Below are positions 62,134 through 64,000 of a stretch of 64,000 bases of DNA, one piece after another. Positions within the stretch are counted from its first letter, which is position 1. Every line of letters starts with the position of its first letter. The DNA is from Astragalus membranaceus (taxonomy: Eukaryota > Streptophyta > Magnoliopsida > Fabales > Fabaceae): the NCBI GenBank assembly GCA_039519185.1, contig CM076851.1, forward strand, positions 51,504,751 to 51,568,750, in the 5' to 3' direction. Made by a program: the position numbers and the translations under genes. Under the pieces are notes generated by a model. It was not told the DNA's origin, searched no databases, and saw only the letters and a list, made by a program, of their open reading frames with translations.

Positions 62134-64000
62134 CGTTGATTCTAGATGCTTATTTATAAATTAAATCCATTTATTCATAGGTGGGTTTATTCTGAGACAA
62201 AACCATGTGAGTAAAGCAGCTTTCTGCTTATTAAAACTGACTAAGATTATTTGGTTTGGATCTAACGCACAGCTCGTGTAATTTGGAGATATTATAATTG
62301 GTCAACTCTACTCTGTCCCTAGTTTCTTTTTCACTCATTGTAAAGGCACCCTAAATGAGAAATTGAAGAAAGGGAGATTTACTTTCAAATATTAAAAAAC
62401 TCAAATATGCAGTGTGCTCCACGTTTTCAGGAGACTAAGCATAATTGTGGAAATAATAGACAAGATTTGGGTCAAGTTTTCTCAAGTCTTTGAACACTTA
62501 CATTACAATTTCAATGGTTTTAATAGTCCTCCCAATAATATAACACATCTAGTTGTCACTAATGTAATTAAACTCTCTACATCTTGTTTAGTTCTTGCGC
62601 GTCTCTTAATTTTGCAAAAAATTTAATTGTAAAACGATGATTAATTAACGGGATCAAAAGATATTTTATTTCAATTACTTATAGTGTTAAGTATGCATGA
62701 ACTCTATTGCATTACAAATAGTGATGAAATAGAATTCATGCCTTAAGCCCCTTGCGTGTGTTGATACTTAGGCCACGGGAATTGCAGCGCCAAGAGTCAA
62801 AGCCTTAAAAGTCATGCGCTCTTGTTATCTCAGCATCTCCTAGGGCAATGATTTCAAGTTAGTTAAAGTTTAGTTTTTCTGTTAATAGTTAGTGATGGAG
62901 TTGATTAATTCAGTTAGTAACTGTTTATAACTAGCAAGCTAGTTTTAATTTGTTTATAAGTGATTAGTTGTAGTTTTTCAATGTAGAACTCTACCATTCC
63001 AAGTATATAAAAGGGCAATGAACCCTTGTGTACAAAGGAAACATATGGGAAATGCGTACCTATTATGTATAATAAACATTTTTACATTCAATATATATAG
63101 AATATTTTTAGTGTAATTTTTCTGCTTTTCTTTTTTTTTCTTCTTCTCCCCCTCCATTTGAGTGATAGTGAGATCAATGTGTGATCCTTTTGCGTGTGGA
63201 TTATGTGATTGCTCTAAGAGAATTTATCTTGCTTTGTGATTAATTTTTTCAGCAAGCAAATCGATTACAAATAAAAAAATAGATTTTAAAACATTGTTTA
63301 CCTCCAAAAATTATTAAGAGTTACTCGAGTTCAAAACTTGGTCGAATGTGAATGTTACCCGATCGAGCTAAAACTAGCTTAATTGAGAGAAAGGGCAACC
63401 GATTAGTGAGTCGATGGAGGATCGTAAGCATAGCAAGATGAATGATGAACCACTTAGGAAAGATACCTGGGACCAACGGTCTAGAAGTTAAATTTTATGG
63501 GTCTAAGAAGATACATGAAAGAAAGTTACGAGTGCGCCTAAAATCAAGGTATAGTGGATAAAGTAGAGCTGTGCGTTAAATCTTCACACGAATATCACGC
63601 CCCACAACACGAAATATAGTTAGTGGGTTGTTATTCTTGGTCAAGTAACAATTTGTCGAGACATAGTTAGTTGTTAGTCAAAGATAGTGATCAATAGATC
63701 AACCGATCAATACAAGTGTATACATATATATACTGCGTGTAAAAAAGTTTGGGACATACATCGATCAATCCATACAAGTGAATTTTTCAAGCAAACTTTT
63801 CTGTCTTTTACTAGTGTTTTTTGTAGTTAATTAGTAGAATCAAATACTCAATCACCCAGTCCAAAGCACTTAAGAGTAGTTGGAGAAAAATAGAATCATT
63901 TTTAGGAGTTATGAAACAAATCCTATACTAACTTTTTGTCTACAAGAAACAATAAGTACAAACCCTCTGTTGTCACTGGATTTTTCCGTAGGAGAGAAAA
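62134..64000. other. AT-rich region; possible solo-LTR-like stretch at about 62860-63110
   Basis: No protein family is seen. 62860-63110 has GTTAGTTAAAG words, a strong TATA context (AGTATATAAAAGGGC at about 63002) and a polyadenylation-like end (AATAAACATTTTT). This is the look of a small LTR, but no second copy, PBS or TSD is visible. The rest is unremarkable. Confidence 0.35.

Overview
This is a plant nuclear window and almost certainly comes from a legume. Spliceosomal introns, long AT-rich spacers, SINE, LINE, hAT, Mutator-like and CACTA relics, and several LTR-retrotransposon lineages show that it is plant DNA. The legume assignment is inferred from the Ogre/Tat-type elements and from familiar legume repeat motifs. 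The only intact host gene I can support is a three-exon group IId WRKY transcription factor at 41821-43099 (+). Almost everything else is mobile DNA, much of it nested.

Layout. 559-1606: a small CACTA-like transposon carrying the last exon and 3' end of an ARGONAUTE4-clade gene. 2209-17876: a Ty3/gypsy element of the Tat lineage (+) with TSD ACTAC. It has a broken gag-pol and an antisense gene with its own promoter. Its 3' LTR has been hit twice, by a gag-only LTR element on the minus strand (11863-16552, TSD GAGTG) and by a hAT element (16731-17870, TSD CGAACAAC). 18868-20235: a Mutator-like MITE beside a related repeat. 20438-26190: an old Copia element (+) with non-TG LTR ends. 26419-26890: a Mutator-like MITE. 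27007-28984: a short, internally rearranged Copia element (-) with a SINE in its 3' LTR. 30470-37615: a LINE ORF2 relic (-) split by a gag-protease-only Athila-type element (30956-37186, TSD GAAGT). 38580-41130: a partial plant-mobile-domain gene flanked by clusters of a palindromic motif. 41821-43099: the WRKY gene. 43985-59037: a second copy of the Tat-type antisense gene, split by a very young 13.2 kb Ogre/Tat-like element (45281-58529, TSD GACAG) with 2.7 kb LTRs and no recognisable coding capacity. 59026-59715: a Copia 5' fragment (-). 59771-62124: a Mutator-like element (9-bp TSD) containing a nested hAT (60554-61662, 8-bp TSD) that carries an exon of a CLC-type chloride channel gene. 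62134-64000: no gene recognised.

The elements can be ordered by nesting and LTR divergence, counted by eye. The Copia at 20438 is oldest (about 15 differences in 216 bp). It is followed by the Tat element (about 6 in 421), the gag-only element nested in it (about 6 plus one indel in 980), and the Ogre-like element (2 in 2689). No CRISPR, operon or prokaryotic feature is present. The items most worth follow-up are the two captured gene fragments (AGO4 in CACTA, CLC in hAT), the conserved promoter and intron layout of the Tat-type antisense gene seen twice, the young non-coding 13 kb element, the mosaic Athila LTR, and the palindrome-flanked mobile-domain gene.
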